A stretch of 64,000 nt of DNA from Maylandia zebra (taxonomy: Eukaryota; Chordata; Actinopteri; Cichliformes; Cichlidae), in NCBI RefSeq assembly GCF_041146795.1, contig NC_135170.1, forward strand, positions 31,979,533-32,043,532, written 5' to 3'. The number at the start of each line of letters is the position of its first letter. Within the stretch, counting starts at the first letter, position 1. Shown piece by piece: positions 43,694-57,689 of the stretch. The position numbers and the translations under genes were made by a program. Below the pieces are notes generated by a model that was not told the DNA's origin, did not search any database, and saw only the letters and a program-made list of their open reading frames with translations.

Positions 43694-46600
43694 TTTCAAA
43701 CTCTTTTCCCTTCTCTCACTTCCTCACTCCTCCTCTTATCATTTCCCTCTGTCTCAGTCTGATGGCCAGAGTTAATTGGCTTCTGTCTAATTGCTGCTCA
43801 TTAGCTTGAGTAACCAAACATGTGAGACGTAGCAAACAAAACCCCCGTTCTCTCGCTCGACTCTGCTCTCCGTCTTTTTTTATTTTTGTTTTTTTATTTT
43901 TGCAATTCCCATTCTGACACTTCTTCAAAAGGCATTCTGCGCATTACCTGCCTTTGTTGATTCACTCACCCTGAACTAGAAAACATCTGAGCAGACACCG
44001 ATGAGTAAGTTAAACGACAAATCGAAAAAATTCAGAAGCTTGACAACAATGCGTTTCATGCTACTTTTATACACTCACAGAGGTCATCTGTTCAATGTCA
44101 AAACCTGCCCTGTACTGTATCCTGGCTCTTTACCTCCACTGCATGTGCATAACATGTGTGCACAGAGACACACACACATATACAGGAGCAGACATCTATA
44201 GTTTTACACACATCCTCAAAATCCTCATAATGCATGCATGCACCCACCCACACGTACAGACACACACATCAGAAAGGCCAGCCTCTCCGCCCACACCCCA
44301 CTGGCATTTGGCAGGTTCTCTATATTTGGGTAGTGCCCCTCCCATGAGCCCAGCGTTCTCAGCTCCCCTCCCTATTTAATCTATCTTAGAAAAACCTCAG
44401 GGGTTTAATTCCTTTCTCAAGGCAAAGTGCTTTGCTGGCATGGCAGCCAAATCCATACAGAAGGAGTGCATCAAGCTTTAAAGTGGACATCTCAACAGCG
44501 GAGCAGTTTAGTCAGAGTGACATGAAATATAGACCATAGTGTGTCACTGTAGGAGAAGAAAAAATGGTCTAAGGCTGCTGCTGCTGTCTTCAGGAGAGAA
44601 AACGCTGGAAAGAGCAAAGTGAAATACTTGTACACACACACACACACACACGCACACACACACTTGTACCTACTCAAAAATCTTTTGAAATGCCAAGAAA
44701 ATTATTTACTACTCAAGCACAGGCCCTAAATGATTAGATTAGTCTCCTGGCTTTGTGGTTCCTGTAGCGCCACGAGATGGGATTGGATGAGACATTACCA
44801 GCGCTAGATAGAGACAGCGCACAAGAAGAGACAGAATAACAAAACGACGAGAAAGAAAAGGGAGAAACACAGCCTGAAAGAAAATTCTACATCTCACAAT
44901 ATCACTAAAACCTACTTCAGCGACCCTCAGCATAGCCTCGAGTGAGTCAGACCCTTTTCTCCCGCTATACAAACTGACATTTGCTGCCCTCTAATATTCA
45001 TTAGTGAAACAAAAACACTCATTCTGACAAAATATGTACATGTTTTGTTGGAGGGTGAGAGGCATGAGCACAGGAAACCCTTTTCTAAGTTAAAGCGATT
45101 TTCAAGTAAATGCAAACACGATAAAGTCAGACAAAGAAATGCAAAACAGCTTTCTGGTAGAGATGAGCCTGCAGAGAGTTATCACCTGAATCTGGAATTC
45201 AGTGTTTAGCCGTCTGATCCTCAGGCTTACTAAAAAAATTCTCATAGCAGGCGACTGTTTCCATTGAGAAAGTTCTTAAAATGCACTGTTGATTACCCGC
45301 CCAGCACCACAGGTACAGCAATAAGCAACGAGAGAGCGAGATAATTCCCACCAGAGTTAATACAGACCAAAAATAGAGTTTAGAAGAGAGTGAAGATTAA
45401 AGCTACATCCACCAGCTAGATGAAAACATGGCTCCAAGTGAGTGAAATCAGAGAAATTTGTGCTTCCTATCAATCATATGGCTCCAAAAATCCACCCAGA
45501 GGGCACTCCCGAGATGGGCCTAAATGATAAATGGAGCCTCGATTTTAGTTTGAGCAAACACTGTCACACTGAAATGAAATACTAGTTTTTTTTTTCTCTG
45601 ACATGGATTTTGATTGTACCCTTTAAACATTAGCATTTGTTAGCTAAATGTATGCTGACTGGTTAGTTAAGGTTATACGATGGAACTTCCTCCCTTCAGG
45701 GCACCTGTTTCCGAGTGATAACGAAAGCAAACCTTGTGAGTGCAGTTACATCAAAAGACAAACTTGCATGTGTGTGTAAGAAGCAGCTGGTAGTCGATGG
45801 CGACTGAGGTCTGTCTGATGTGTGACATCAAAATGCTGCATGCTGAAAAGTGAAAATTACCAGAAAGAAATGTTTGGGCTACAACTCCACAGGGCTCCTC
45901 TCAGTCTGAGCTAGCAGTCAAGTACTTATATGAAATCTGACGAGTTAAACATCTTAAGTATTTCAGAGTAACTCTGTATGATGCACACGTAAAAAAAAAA
46001 CAAACATTCATATTGAGGTCATCCTTGATCTCAAACAAGCTGTTCTAGCTGCAGTTTTTAAAGGTCCCCATATCTAAATGCTGGCTTTCTTCTGATTGCT
46101 AGCCATTCGCCTGGCTTCCTTAAAGCCAGAACCTGGAGCTTGTGAGCACCGCCCAATCAGTTTAATGTTGTACAAGTTACAAAAAAACCCAAACAAACCT
46201 TGGTCTCAAAACACAACGATTACTTTAATGTACACACTGGAGTCATTCCAGTACCCTTTCCACCTGAATTAAGTTTCCACCATTGGAAAACAAAAAAAAG
46301 GTCCGTTGAGAAATAATCTGCTGTAGCCTCATTAGCCAACTGTTACTGCTCACATACAAGACCAGTTTGTAAGAGTGTGTAGCATCATTAAGAGGAGCTT
46401 AGCAGAGACTATTCTGATTATCTGATTACAAGACAAACATTTCTGTGATATAATACTTCCAGCTTGTGATTCTGACTCATCAACCTTACCCTTCATAGAT
46501 GGAACAGCCTTGTCTTTTAACATTCATTAGCCTAGCCAAAAATGCAGCTTCTTACAAACAAACAGGTTGGCCTTTCATTATTGCTGTATCATCTTTATCC

Positions 46601-49596
46601 TTATCATCCCATTCTTCACAATAGGAAAAATTTCTGATCAGCCTTGCTTGAAAAGAACTCCCAAAGTGGAAACATTTCCAAGACAGACTGAGCAGGAGGG
46701 TGGGCCTGCTGTGCTCAGAGCCACAGCTCCATCCATGCATGAGATAACCATATAAGGGCCCCATTATACCCATCGCACTGGTCACTTAGCACAACAACAG
46801 TGATTTTGCAACAGCTCCATATATTTATACGACGCTTAGGGGACAGGTACCCACTGCAGTATTCACCTGAATGATCGCCATTGTCACTCGGACAAAACCT
46901 CCACATCAGCAATGCTATATGAGGAGAAAAAGTCAAAGGCAGAAGCAAAGTGATTTTTTTTTTAAACATAAAGTCTCATCTTTTCAAACTTTAGCAAAAT
47001 CACCCTCTGTAGAATCTCTGAATTTCTGCACTGATCTTTAAAATGGCAGTAAAACCTGACACAATTGTAAAAGCGTGTCTTCAGCCTGGCTGCAGAGGCA
47101 CAATACGCAATCTTACAAAACTCAAGAGGTGCACCGCCAGCCAAACTACACAAAAGCAGCAGCCTCCGCCCACGGATGGTGTTCTTCACTGGGGGGAGTA
47201 CTGCAAGCACAATGGAACCATCAGCAATCCTCTCCAACTGAAGTCACTCGGACCAACGAGTAGAAAAAAAACTTTACCTATGTTTGAAATGAGCATTAAA
47301 CATCATAAGAGCAAATGAAAGGTCGTAACCATAGCAGCTCCTTTATAATCAATATTATTAAGAAAGGAAAGAATGTTAACAAGAGCTTGCTGTTTTATGT
47401 GGTTTTAAAATGCTGATAAGGGCGTGCCATAGAACTAATTAATATTCTATGTACACACAAAAAAATCATATTATGTAAAAATATCAAATCACGAGAGTCC
47501 ACTTACATATCCAATATACTGACAAGCTTTCACGCTGCATGCTGCACAATGTCAGAAAATTGTTTGCCTAACTGGCAGCATCAAAATGTGCCACAATGTA
47601 GCCAGAGGTGGAAACGCACATCAAAAATGGTTTGTTAGATTTATATTTATACTAATTTTTACTAATCATAGTCTCTTACCATGAGACAAACTTCTTAGCA
47701 AATAGTTTCCCATGCCTACAACCTCAACTATCATCAGCACTGATCCAACATTCGCTCTCTTTTTGCTATTCTCTAGAAAATATAAAAACAAAATGCTCCA
47801 CTATGCATAATGTCATTAACTTCATGTGTCATTTCAGGATTATTGGGGAGATTTTTTGCTTTAAACATTGATCTGAAAATAAGATTGCTGCTACATGAAG
47901 GCTGACAATGAAAGAAATCAGTAAATCTTCTGACAGAAAAAAAAATCCATATTAAGCCCCAGAGAGGTCAGGGAACTGCAGAGTTGGTGATAAATCTCTG
48001 TGGGTTCACCACTATAAGCAGCCCCTTTCACATGCAGTCATGTGTTCCAGCATTAGATATTTTTATTGTATAAAACAATTGCATGTGGAAATTATAACTA
48101 AAAATTAGAGATTTTCAGCTCTCTTCTGATCCCCTTTTTTTGACGTCATTCCGATAGTTTTGGGAACATGGGAAGTCAGAACAGCTCCACCAAATGTTGT
48201 TCTTGTAAAAGTCCAACTTGGACACAAAAACCAACAATGCGAGACTGTCCCTAAACACACAATGTTCAAAAATCACTGTGTAAACACATTCAGGCAGCAG
48301 ATTTTGAGTCCTAGAAGGAAAGCAGTGCCTTAGTAGCAGTTGGATACCAACTGTCTTATGCTCTGCTTCCTCACCGCTGACCTCAAGTCCCTGTTTGTGT
48401 AAAGCTGCACTTAAAGCCTCAGCTACTGCGCCTAACGCCACTGGGGTTCACAGAAGACATTGAAGTTCTTGACCTTAACACATACTGCATACAGGGCCTG
48501 TCCAAATTGCTCCAGTCTAAGGTCAGGGAGGTTGGAAAACCCCCCAAAGAACCTCGCAGAGACACTGGAGTGACCTCGCCAAGTTTGCTGGAGGGGTACT
48601 CTGCCAGATGCTGTGACTGTGCTGGCTGGTGATGCTAACAAAAGGAAATGCGACTGATTTTCCCACAGCTGAAGGTATCTCATGAACAAAAAAAGCAAAG
48701 GAAAGAAACTAAGGAGGGTAAAAAAAAGATTAAGTAAACGAAGAAAGTGGAATCCTCTGTTAAAAAATTAAAGTAGGTGATGGCAGTGGCTGATGGGTGA
48801 GTAGGAGTCACGACAAAGAAAATGGAGACCAGCAGAAGAAAGACAGCTAGTGAAAGAGAAAGAGAGAGAAAGAGAGAGAGGTGGGCGATTGGTCCTATGA
48901 GAGAGTTGTCATGGTAACAAGTGATCATGATGAGGTTGGGAATGATCAGAGAAGACTTTTGGAAAGAAAGTGCAAACACATACAGAAGATGCATAATTGC
49001 ATGAGGAGAGAAATGCCAGTACAGGAGACCGTCACGTCGATAACAGGTGAGCAACAACGTGCAATGAAAACTGATTCAAAAGTTCATGTTTACAGTTCAC
49101 TTTTAAAGATTTCATAATCAAACATTTAATTCCAGTGGATTAGGCTGAAGTACAGCAAATCAGCTCTCACAAGAAATAGTGTTTAATTCCATAATAAAAG
49201 GCAGTTTCATAAATTAAGTGAAGCTAGTCCTTATTGCTGAATGTTACGGCTGAATTTGCAATCTTATTCTAAAAAATATCACGCCTTCCACTGACTTGCA
49301 GGATAGAAACAGCTCTGCAGCAGGCCTTTCTGAACTATGCTCTTCAAGGTCAACTTCTTTCACTTGACCTCTCACATGCAATTTACTGCGCATTCTGCAT
49401 TCACACCAAAAGTCACCCCATGTTTATTTTATGAACAATGAAGGGAAAAGCTCCGGCTCCTTCTAGCAGCAGCTCTGAATCATGTAGCTATTTAAATGTA
49501 GTGGGCAAGTTCAGATTGCATATAATTTATTTCTCTGCAGGAGCCATTTCAGCCCAGATCGCTGACATACCTGAGCTAGTTCTGAAACCTATTCAG
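43694..49596. other. no gene recognised
   Basis: Short CA repeats at 44165-44180 and 44632-44662. A minus-strand pair of open segments at 48698-48432 and 48441-48115 is treated separately as a possible decayed coding sequence. Confidence 0.4.
48115..48698 (-). other. possible decayed coding segment of unknown origin
   Basis: Two overlapping minus-strand frames (88 and 108 codons) follow one another with a frame change near 48435. They have a fairly protein-like composition (LQLWENQSHFLLLASP; GIQLLLRHCFPSRTQNLLPE). It may be a broken transposon or a processed pseudogene fragment. I do not recognise a family, and it could be chance. Confidence 0.2.
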
Positions 49597-50020
49597 TTAT
49601 ATTCAATTCAATTTTATTTATATAGCGCCAATTCATAACAGTTGCCTCAAGATACTTTATATGGTAAGGTCACACAACCCCTCAGAGCAAGTGCAAGCTC
49701 TTGGCGACAAAGGGAAGGCAAAACTCCCTTTTAAAAGGAAGAGCCAGGCTCAGGTAGAGGTAACCATCTACTGCCACCGGTTGAGGATTAGGGAGAGAGA
49801 AGAAAGCAGAGGGAGACAGAGTTTAATAATTGTTAATGGTTAAATACAGCAGTGATGTATACACACATAGACATAAATGCCTGAAGGAGAAAACCCCAGC
49901 AGTCTAAGGCTATTGCAGCAAAACTAAGTGAAGGTTCAGGGTCACATAATCCAGCTCTAATGTTAAAAGTAGAGAGAGTGACTGTTCCATAGTAAAGAGG
50001 CCTCAAAGCTCACATATGGT
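49597..50020 (-). repeat. long copy of the percomorph ATTGAATTGAA repeat
   Basis: It starts ATTCAATTCAATTTTATTTA and TAGCGCCAATTCATAACA, then CTCTTGGCGACAAAGGGAAGG and AAAACTCCCTTTTAAAAGGA. The outer part reads GGTTCAGGGTCACATAATCC and AAAAGTAGAGAGAGTGACTG. This follows the order of the common repeat (reverse orientation) whose other end is present at 20565-20795. Confidence 0.75.
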
Positions 50021-53000
50021 CAAAAGTCATGAGCCAGGGTTGACATATGTTACAGAAAGTCAGTGCAGTCAGTTCAGGCCAAATATGGACCTGAGAAAAT
50101 TGCAGATTGCACATCCTACACCATCTACGTCCCCCAGAACTTATATAATGTGCCTAATTTATATGTGACGTAGGATTCCAAATACGGATGCAGAATGTTT
50201 TTATACTTTCCTCTGAAATCCTTTTTCATTTGTTCGCCTCGAATAAATGCTCCTGCAATATATTAGTAAAAGCTTCTAGCAATAAAAACATGCTTTTAGT
50301 TTTTTATGGTTACATTTAGGCCCTCACACATCATCGTCTCGGTTTAACAGTAAAAGAGTGTCTTGAAGTGTGAAACGCATTGTGTTGACTTAATCAGCAT
50401 TTAACAAAAGCCATCAATTAAAGGAAGCTTTTATTTTGCTTAAATCTAAGCAACCTTATTAAGGATATGAATGCCGGTCTCCCTCGGTGATGTAAAAAAC
50501 ATTAACAGTCCTCTCTGCCAAAGACAAACTTTGCTGATATACATAATGCAAGAAAAAAAAGATATATTTTTTCTTAGAGAACTTATTTGGTAAACCATGT
50601 TAGTAGAATAAAAATCTGACTGGCAGGAGCCGGCGTTGCTGGCAGAATCAAAATGAGTAACTACACATATTCAGATCCAACATATATTTAAAAAGATTTT
50701 GTGTCTGTGTACCTTTAGTTTAGTTAACTACCATCTAGGCTTTTGGACTTTTTGGCTTATAATAAAAGCCAGTTAATTAATGACAGCTGCATTCCCACTG
50801 TGCATCCTGGTTCACTGTCATGGCATACTGGGACACTTAATGGAATTGCACCATCATTAATTCCACCTGCTCTTTTCTACCAAACTGTCACAATGTCTGT
50901 TGTGAGAAATGTGCCTATACTTTGGACCATTAGCTGGTCTGGATCTGGGAACCTACAACTATAACTACAAGAGAAGCCACTGCAGAAATGCCTGCATTAT
51001 TTCTGGCCACTAGGGGGCGACTATTCTGGTTACAAACAGAGTTAAATGGAAATCGGGGGGGGGGGGGGGGGAAGCCCTGGGTTCCTCACTTTGTGACCTC
51101 GGGAAACACTTTTCTGATGACTTCACGTGCTCAGTTGTTAGTTTGAAGTCTTAATGACCACAAAAAGAAGTTAATTTTGTAATCATTATGATGATTATTA
51201 GAGTCAGAAATGTATAAATACAAGGACTTGTCACGCAAGTTATACACCAATGAGCATCCAGGGTCTCTCTGTTTCAGAATTGGATCCACACCTTCTTTGT
51301 CAAGTCAGTTCAAAACACAAAGATGATGACAGCAAAAACCATGAGTTGTAAAAAATATTACAACACATCTTCACTAACCATTAGATGATATCATGGTGGC
51401 TACATCCAGTCTGTTTTGAATACAATCTGTGATTAATGCTGAGTGGTCGCTATCTTGGCAATGCCAAAATGCCAATGCTAGCTTGCTTACGGCAGCAAAT
51501 AATGCTGATGAATTCAGCATTGTGCAGTCAAAGTCTCAACAAATTGTAAATGTTCACAAAAGGCAGCAGCTAGCATGACAATCATGGTGAATCTTTTCAA
51601 GTAAAGCCCACCTGATCGATCAGCGGGCAGATATTATTGGCTAGTATTAGCTATTAGCTATTAGCTATAAGCCATCGTTTATCCACTAGAGGGCACTCTG
51701 CAGTTTCCCTGTTGTTAACGTGCATCATGAATGCCTCAAACAACAACCTGCTGAGGAGTAGGACAGAGTGTAAACATAAATAACTGAATATAAAAAATGT
51801 TAGGGAAATCATTTTCTGTTTTGGTATCTGAAAAGAAAAAAAATCCTCTGATATTTAGGAATATTGACTTTTTGAACCACTAAATATCAGTATTAGTATT
51901 GATATCTCTTATGGGTCTAATTGCAACCTTCACTTTTGGTAAGTCCACATGTTTGATTTGTGATAACACACTACACAATCAAGTATGTGGTATACATAAT
52001 GTACTGCACACAAGTCTACTAATGGAAGTAACCAAATTGAGGCGACGTATTAGTCTCTGCTGGTCATTGTTTACAAATGCAGATCAATTTTAAAAAGCAA
52101 TTATAATGTTGATGGAGAATGCATTTCAGCAAAAGCACTTCCTCATTTGCTCTCCACTTGGAGACCGTATGATTGGTCAAGTCAAGCTAATTAGAAACAG
52201 AAACCAGAAGCTTCCAGCAACAGATTCTAGAAATTCATTTACAGATAGCTGATTATAAAGATTAGCGTCAAAACTCATCGCACATTGAGGTAGCTAATTT
52301 GAAAGCTTATTTACAGCCTGCACGACCACTTGTCTCCTCAACTTTATTGACTTTTTTTTTTTATTGATGTCTCCAGTGAACTGAAATGATGAGAGTTGCA
52401 TAAATGACTAAAACTGTGCTAACTGTAGTTGTCCCTTACTTGCTGGTTTGGTACAGGAGTTTGTTTCACAGGAGTTGAGTTCTACATGTCATGTATTGTT
52501 CACTTCTCCTGAGAAAGTAAAACTTGGTGAGCAATGGGCAACTTTTTATATCTGTCCCCTTCGGCGTGACAAGACAGAGCAGACACACAAAATCACTACT
52601 TTTATAGTGATGACTGTGCCTTTCTCCTCTGTCTTACAATGCTAAGAGGGACAACCCCACTCGTTCTTGTGGTCAGAGCTTTGGAAACACCTCTGATATA
52701 AAGGTGGAAAATAATACCACAGAAATGTTAGTTGAGGGGAATGATAGCCTCAGTCAGCTAATTCTCAACAAGTTATTTAATGATAATGGTGGTGAATATT
52801 AGCGGCTTCTGAAGATGACAAATGGTGATAAAAATCCAAGAGATTAAAGTCAGAAAAGAGGATTTATTGGCTCACTTGCCAAATTCTTCAACAGGAGGCT
52901 TCTAGTATGTGTCAAGGTATAGAAGGGGAGGCTAATCCCTATAAACATACTCCTCCATATAAATTTGCACATTCTAGAGGAAAAATCAGAAATCAGATTT

Positions 53001-54642
53001 TTCTGATTTCCTGTTTTAATCTACAAGAAATACTGACCAATCACCTTTGAGCAGTCTGAAAACCATCGGCCATCATCTGACGAGCTTTTGAAAGTGCACT
53101 GTTAGGAAGTCTTGAATACCATTATCCACTATCTAGATATTGTGGCTTCAACTGGCCATTACTTCCAGAGACAAATCAGAAGAAAAGCCAATGGGTTTCT
53201 AAATTGGATAGACCCTGAGGTTTGTGTCGGAGTGTTAACCGCTCCGAATGAGTCACACCAGTCAGTGCTCAGATTATAAAAATCTCTTGGCTTTTCAAGG
53301 CCGGAATTAATCTTGGCTGCAGTTATCCCAATGGGTAATCATGGATCTCTGCACAGAATCTGCTGACTATTCATGTCAGCGAGAGTTTTTTGCCCTCTAA
53401 CGGCACAACTGGGAGTGAAGGATTGAAAAAGCAGATACAGAGAAGACTAGAAGGAGAAGAGCAGAAGGAAGGGTGTGACCATACCTACAAATCCTGAGAG
53501 GACAGAGCCTGTCTCCACTGATTTACACAAGTGAGGTAACAGAGGTAATAAATTAAAGTCTTTGGTTGAAGTTACTCAACACACGTGATGCATGTGAGTT
53601 TGAGGTGATTTAAGGAACCTTAGATTTGGGGAGTTACGTCATCAAGTCTCAGTCTTTATCAGCAAAAAAAACCCTTTATTTGAAAAGCTGAAGAGTATCT
53701 TTATTTCTCAGATTTACTTGTAGTCCATGTAGCTAAATCATAGATTTTCTTTGTAACCGAGCCCAGAGAAATGTCAGCCCATAGTTTGACTCACTTTATT
53801 TTGACAACTGAAAGATACCAATTTTAGTCTCTGCGAGCTACACCTCTCGAAAGTTAGAGGCAACTCCAAGTGATGATTCATAGCAGAAACTACTTGCGAG
53901 TATTCCGCTTTGGGAATTAGAAATTTCTTGTAAGGCAAAGTCTTCTATTAGTAAAAAGAAGATTATTAATCTAAAAGCAAAGCTACAAACTAACCTCACC
54001 CACAAATTACATCATATTAAATAAAAATATTAATATTTTTTTTTTAAAATTTAAGTCCTATTTAATCAGATTTATAACCCACATTCCAAACAAATTATTT
54101 TACCCTGCCCTATATTGTTTTTTTTTTAATGGCTTAGGGTTATTGTAAGGAATTAGGAATACAAGCCTTACAAGGTTAATAAATCTTTCAAACAGGGCTC
54201 TTTTTACTCATCACAGCAGAAGTTACCAACAGTGGCAAAAAATCTGAAGGGGGCAAAAATTAGCATGCACACCTTGATCTCATGTTTTCATCACTAATGA
54301 CTGGAAAAGGACCGGATAAACACCCTAAATACCCCGGAGACAGTTTTCCCGGAATCGATGTAATCTGTACTCTTTCATGGCGAAAACAAACATCAGATGT
54401 TGGGCTTTTTTGTCCAGAAGGAAGAAAGCTTACGTTTACAGACTCGCCTTTTATTTATTGGTCCTAAAATGCCACCAAGCACAGAGTGAAACACTGTCTT
54501 CAGGATGAAATCTGAAACCAAAGGCGCTTAGTGTTACTGTTGCTGAAGCTACAAGATATATGTCTGAAATGGGCATTCCCTAGTCTGAGGAAGAAGCACA
54601 AGAATTGTTTACTGTTGCTTATATTTCTAAGACAAGTGAGAA
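50021..54642. other. no gene recognised; repeat fragments
   Basis: A 17-G run at 51055-51071 follows a GCCACTAGGGGGCGA motif. 51380-51710 contains pieces of the 15340 repeat family (GTGGCTACATCC, CCACTAGAGGGCA). An imperfect AT-rich hairpin lies at 52978-53013. All open frames are under 84 codons. Confidence 0.4.
51380..51710 (+). repeat. diverged copy of the 15340-15760 repeat family
   Basis: CATGGTGGCTACATCCAGTCTGTTTTGAATAC near its start and TTATCCACTAGAGGGCACTC near its end parallel the GATGTAGCCATC...CACTAGAGGGCATC order of the intronic copy. Confidence 0.4.
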
Positions 54643-54668
54643 GTTTAGTATACTCTTGTATACTAAAC
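54643..54668. repeat. perfect inverted repeat, 11-bp arms, 4-nt loop
   Basis: GTTTAGTATAC, TCTT, GTATACTAAAC. Confidence 0.85.
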
Positions 54669-57049
54669 CCTAAGGCCTAAAAATTGAACCTGCAATCCCA
54701 TGATTGCACTTCAGGAGCTGCGTGAGATCCTTAATTAATAACGGCATGAGCTCCATAGACTGTAACATCCCTCACTACCAGTTAAGATACAGCAAAACAT
54801 CTAATATCATTTATCACAGGAAACTGCCAAACCTGCTTGTATCAACAAAATTTCTGCAGACTAAAGACTTGAGAAGTATTTTGTACATAGCCAGCGTCAT
54901 AAACTATTCGTCCACACTATTCCTCAACAATCCATTTACCCTTATTTTCTTTTAGGTTTGGAAATCAAACTCTAACACTTTTTGCAGCTTTGTTATTTAC
55001 GTTAGTCTTAAAACATATTTGAATTTGGACTCAGACACATTTCGCACCATTGAGTTGACACCAACGGTTTTAGTCACTCTTAATCTCTTCATGGCTCTTC
55101 TCCCCTCCAGCCTTTTCTCGGTCTACTTTCTTTAGTACGTGTGCACGTGCTATTACATACATGCACGCTAAGTGCCTTGGAGTGTGCATGTGTGAATCGA
55201 GTGCCTTAGAGTGTTTTGTGTGCACATGGAGGAGTGGATAATTTGTTCCACATAAGAGCGATATTATAATGCCAGCACTCGTTTTAGGGGGAACAAGATT
55301 TCTGGTCTGACAGTGGCAGCTGCCTCCAGCTGAGCTCTCAATCCATTTGTTGTTTAACTTTCACTCTCTCTCGCCTCTCCTCTGTTTTTGTCCTGTTTCC
55401 CCCTCTATGTGTTCCTGTCCTCTTCTGTTGTGCGTCTCAGCCTCTCTCTGTGCTCTGCTTTGACAGTTAACAGAGGTCACTGTTTACTCTCATTTATCAG
55501 TCAATCATCGCCCGCTGCAGGGTTCCAAACACAGCTATTTTTCCATCATCTGTCCATCTTTTTTCATCACTGCTTCCAGAAGGATGATGAACACAGTGTA
55601 ATATAATTATAAGGTGTTAATTTGTTAAACTATGTGTGGCAAATACTCTTTTTAATATTATTTCCCGCCTAACTCTGAGAACATTCCTGCTTAATCTTCT
55701 CGGAATACATAAATGCTGTCAGGGTTTTATTATTTTTGTCAGCGTGACAAGTTATTAAAAATTGTGCTGGGAATAAATGTGGTCTGTGAAATAATATCAC
55801 TTTGTCCGTTTGGATAAGTTGTAAGATCATGTTGAGTTATGGGATTTTATTGTTTTTCCATTGTGATCACTAAACGTTCTGCAGGAGCATTAGTCCTGAA
55901 TTAATGTGATTTTTTTTTTATAGACGTGGATTCCAAATGTTTTTTTCCAAATCTATGTCTTGATCTTTGCTCCCCATTAGCAAAATAAAAAGCCCAAGAT
56001 CAAATTTGGATTCACTTAAGCCAGCCTAATTCAAATAACACCCCCACCATCACTGCCACCCCTTCCCCTTCTATCTCCCTCTTAGACCCATCTGAAGTCC
56101 GTGATTAGCATTTTTATGAATAAATAACAGTTTGATCTGTGCTATTTTTATTTTTTTAAGAGCTTGCATTTAGAATAGTTTTTGAGCCAAATGCATGTAG
56201 AATTTCCATACCCAAGTTTCTAACAAGGCCTAGATGTTCGCTTGTGCTGTGTGGCCCATTAGGTGTTGTTTGGGCACACTCTGGGAGAATGATTAATTCA
56301 TCAGTGTGCCGTCTTTAAATATGAAGATGCTTGCTTCTGTCCCGACAACAGAACTCACAGTAGGAGGCCTTTCTTTTTGGACTGAAAAAGATTAATGCGC
56401 AGGCTTCCTGCTAACTATAAATATTAGCGGTTACTAATTATGCTGTGAAGTTAAACTATAGGCAAGATTTTAATGAGAAACATCCGCAGTGACTGGAAGA
56501 ATACAGAAAAAACCAACAGATACCATGCACAGTGCGGAGACAGTAATGACTGGCGATATGGTCTGAAAAACACACATGGAGAACAAGTACAAAAGTGCGC
56601 GCTGTTCGCCGTGTTCATTTAACACGGCAGCAGGCCCATATGCTGTGAACATCTTGAGGGGCAGAGGGTTGACTTGCCTTACATAACTGTTAAAGTTAGC
56701 ACCATCTCAACAGGAAGAAGAGAAGAAACCCTAATCTAGGGGTTTACACACTACTTTCCAATTATTGTTTTTCAGATAGATTTGATTTTGTTGATGGAAG
56801 CGATACGATACAGAATGTGACATCTGGATATCAAAACTACTTCCCTATTACGTCCTCTCGCTGCTTGATGTGCAAATTCAATTATAACTGAATTACAGCT
56901 TTTCTCATTTTGTTGGGTCGACCACTCTGGGAATATGTCAAGGGCCCCTGAAGGCACCCTGGGAGACACCACTTTAAAAGCAACCCCTCTCGTACAATGC
57001 CTAAACCTGTTCCCGGCTGACCGTGGTGAGTCCTCATTATCCTGCTCGT
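54669..57049. other. no gene recognised; AT-rich, possibly regulatory
   Basis: 55620-56460 is rich in TAATTA-, TTAAT- and CAAATG-like short motifs and has few simple repeats, as many conserved non-coding elements do. Conservation cannot be seen from one sequence. Confidence 0.25.
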
Positions 57050-57505
57050 GATGTTATCATAAAACAGAGAAATATTTTTATGTGCATATACGAGGCCTGC
57101 AGGAATATCATAATCTAATCATGATTCCAATAAGCCTATGTCTCATTCTAACTAGATCATGTCCTCTGTATACTTCAACTGCTCTTCTCATGCTGCACAC
57201 ACATAACACACACACACCAGCCAGGTCCCTTTTTTTGGCTCAGAGCCGAACAACATTGACCCTCTATCCCATCTCTGCTCTCCACCACCTGACATCCTAG
57301 CAACACCTCCTCTTCACACTACCCTATCCCCACCTCTACTCCCACCGTTTCTTCCTCTCATCCCACTGATGTTGCCATAAAAAAACGGCAACATTTTATG
57401 TGGCCCCCAACCCACTCACCACCAGCACTACATCACCTCTCCAGGGGCATCTGCGGGAGTATCATTATCTAATCATAGCTCTAATAAGTCCAAACAAGAT
57501 CCTGG
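57050..57505 (+). repeat. diverged tandem duplication (two units)
   Basis: GATGTTATCATAAAA...TTTTTATGTG...CTGCAGGAATATCATAATC, then TAATCATGATTCCAATAAGCC, at 57050-57136. It is matched by GATGTTGCCATAAAA...TTTTATGTGG...CTGCGGGAGTATCATTATC, then TAATCATAGCTCTAATAAGTCC, at 57368-57491. The unit length is about 320-360 bp. Confidence 0.65.
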
Positions 57506-57689
57506 GTGCTTCCATGTACCCTGCAGGCTCAGAGAGGCCAGTACCCTCCACACCATTTATAGACCCCCTCCATCCCTGCTTCCCACCAATACACACACAC
57601 ACTCCGGTACCCACAGGCCACTTCTCTCTCTCTTTTCCTCTACACGCCCCACATACATCAGTATGTCTTTAGCACTGGCTGGGCTGTAC

